Made by a program: the position numbers and the translations under genes. This document shows, piece after piece, positions 62,821 through 64,000 of a stretch of DNA of 64,000 bases (position 1 is its first letter; each line of letters starts with the position of its first letter). The DNA comes from Rhizobium sp. SG_E_25_P2. GTDB lineage: Bacteria; Pseudomonadota; Alphaproteobacteria; Rhizobiales; Rhizobiaceae. The stretch spans positions 62,001-126,000 of the forward strand of contig NZ_JARXVM010000004.1 of NCBI RefSeq assembly GCF_029892285.1, in the 5' to 3' direction. The notes below the pieces were generated by a model. It was not told the DNA's origin and did no database searches. It saw only the letters and a list, made by a program, of their open reading frames with translations.

Positions 62821-64000
62821 ATGTTCGATCTGATCATCCGCAACGCCAATCTGCCCGATGGCCGCCAGGGCTGGGATATCGGTCTCAAGGGCGGCAAGAT
62901 CACCGCGATCGAGAAGAGTATCGCCGCTGAGGCGGGCGAGGAGATCGACGCGTCAGGCCGCCTCGTCAGCCCGCCCTTCTGCGATCCGCATTTCCACATG
63001 GATGCGACGCTGTCGCTCGGCATGCCCCGGATGAATGTATCCGGCACGCTTCTGGAGGGCATTGCGCTATGGGGCGAGTTGCGGCCGCTGCTCACCAAGG
63101 AGGCGCTGGTCGAGCGCGCCCTGCGCTATTGCGATCTCGCCGTAAGCCAGGGGCTTCTCTATATCCGCAGCCATGTCGACACCTCTGATCCCCGGCTGGT
63201 CACGGCCGAGGCATTGATCGAGGTCCGCGAGCGCGTCGCGCCCTATATCACGCTCCAGCTCGTCGCTTTTCCGCAGGATGGCTATTACCGCGCGCCCGAG
63301 GGCGAGAAGTCGCTGGAACGCGCGCTGGACATGGGCATCGACATTGTCGGCGGCATCCCGCATTTCGAACGCACCATGGATGACGGGCGCCGCTCGCTGG
63401 AAGCGCTCTGCCGTATCGCCGCCGAACGCGGCCTGCCGGTCGATATTCACTGCGACGAGACCGACGATCCCATGTCCCGGCATATCGAGACGCTGGCGGC
63501 TGAGGCGATCCGCTACGGACTGCAAGGCCGTGTCGCCGGCTCGCATCTCACCTCCATGCATTCCATGGACAATTACTATGTCTCGAAACTCATTCCGCTG
63601 ATGGCGGAGGCCGAGATCAACGTCATCCCCAATCCGCTGATCAACATCATGCTGCAGGGGCGGCACGACACCTATCCGAAACGTCGCGGCATGACGCGGG
63701 TGCGCGAATTGATGGCGGCTGGCCTCAACGTGTCCTTCGGCCAGGATTGCACCATGGACCCCTGGTATTCGATGGGCTCGGCCGACATGCTCGAAGTCGG
63801 GCACATGGCCATCCATGTGGCGCAGATGGGCGGCATCGAGGACAAGAAGAGGATCTTCGAGGCGCTGACCGTCAATTCCGCCAAGACAATGGGGCTGGAA
63901 GGCTATGGCCTGGAGGTCGGCTGCAACGCCGATCTCGTGGTGCTGCAGGCAGCCGATGTGATCGAGGCGCTCCGGCTGAAGCCGACGCGGCTCTATGTCG
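62821..64000 (+). CDS. Cytosine deaminase-like amidohydrolase (3' end cut by window edge)
   Basis: The first 393 residues of a metal-dependent amidohydrolase of the CodA family. Metal ligands appear in FCDPHFHMDATLS (His-x-His), DIHCDETDD (His with acid), GSHLTSMHSM and FGQDCTMDP (Asp). The HCDE and GQD motifs are those of cytosine deaminase and its isoguanine or N-isopropylammelide-hydrolysing relatives. It closes the visible part of the BMP operon and suggests a pyrimidine or pterin-like base as the imported compound. It starts at ATG 62821, with GGAG upstream. Confidence 0.86.
   Translation, partial: MFDLIIRNANLPDGRQGWDIGLKGGKITAIEKSIAAEAGEEIDASGRLVSPPFCDPHFHMDATLSLGMPRMNVSGTLLEGIALWGELRPLLTKEALVERALRYCDLAVSQGLLYIRSHVDTSDPRLVTAEALIEVRERVAPYITLQLVAFPQDGYYRAPEGEKSLERALDMGIDIVGGIPHFERTMDDGRRSLEALCRIAAERGLPVDIHCDETDDPMSRHIETLAAEAIRYGLQGRVAGSHLTSMHSMDNYYVSKLIPLMAEAEINVIPNPLINIMLQGRHDTYPKRRGMTRVRELMAAGLNVSFGQDCTMDPWYSMGSADMLEVGHMAIHVAQMGGIEDKKRIFEALTVNSAKTMGLEGYGLEVGCNADLVVLQAADVIEALRLKPTRLYV

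Overview
The window reads as the chromosome of a GC-rich alphaproteobacterium, most likely Hyphomicrobiales (rhizobia-like). The reasons are dense ABC-transporter operons each paired with catabolic enzymes, LacI-family regulators with nearby palindromic operators, NasT/NasS control of nitrate assimilation, a divergent katG/oxyR pair, and frequent 4-nt start/stop overlaps. The lineage is inferred from gene content only. I see no rRNA, tRNA, CRISPR, phage or insertion sequence.

Layout. 1-5236 (minus): a five-gene CUT1 sugar ABC operon ending in a GH42 beta-galactosidase cut by the left edge. 5503-18748 (minus): an assimilatory nitrate/nitrite cluster, in transcription order small membrane protein, nasT, nasS, then nrtA-nrtB-nrtD-nirB-nirD, then nasA-cysG. 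A hicAB toxin-antitoxin pair lies in the opposite direction between nirD and nasA. Two sigma-54-type promoters fit this cluster, and the nrtA leader folds into a NasT-type hexaloop hairpin. 19059-27587: a LacI-type repressor diverging from a sugar/polyol ABC operon with two ATPases, a tiny membrane protein and a fused DhaK-DhaL kinase; twin operators lie between them.

27612-42324: a nucleoside/nucleobase salvage region. It holds a BMP-type nucleoside transporter operon with a nucleoside hydrolase and an amidohydrolase (minus), two paralogous divergent adenine-deaminase-like proteins, a LacI regulator, a GATase1-like protein, and a LuxR-type regulator fused to an apparently inactive alpha/beta-hydrolase domain. 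A shared operator-like palindrome links the transporter operon to one deaminase. 42340-53000: an idonate/gluconate region with SMP-30 lactonase, LacI/GntR regulator, HbpS-like protein, idonate dehydrogenase, 2-hydroxyacid dehydrogenase, 5-ketogluconate reductase, gluconokinase, a beta-hydroxyacid dehydrogenase and a CUT2 ABC transporter. Three copies of one operator motif tie it together.

53079-56772: a small ferredoxin-like-fold protein, a strong bidirectional terminator, katG and divergent oxyR. 56902-64000 (plus): a second BMP-type transporter operon with an amidase and a cytosine-deaminase-like amidohydrolase cut by the right edge. Overall the window couples import of sugars, aldonates and nucleosides to intracellular breakdown, plus nitrogen assimilation and peroxide defence.
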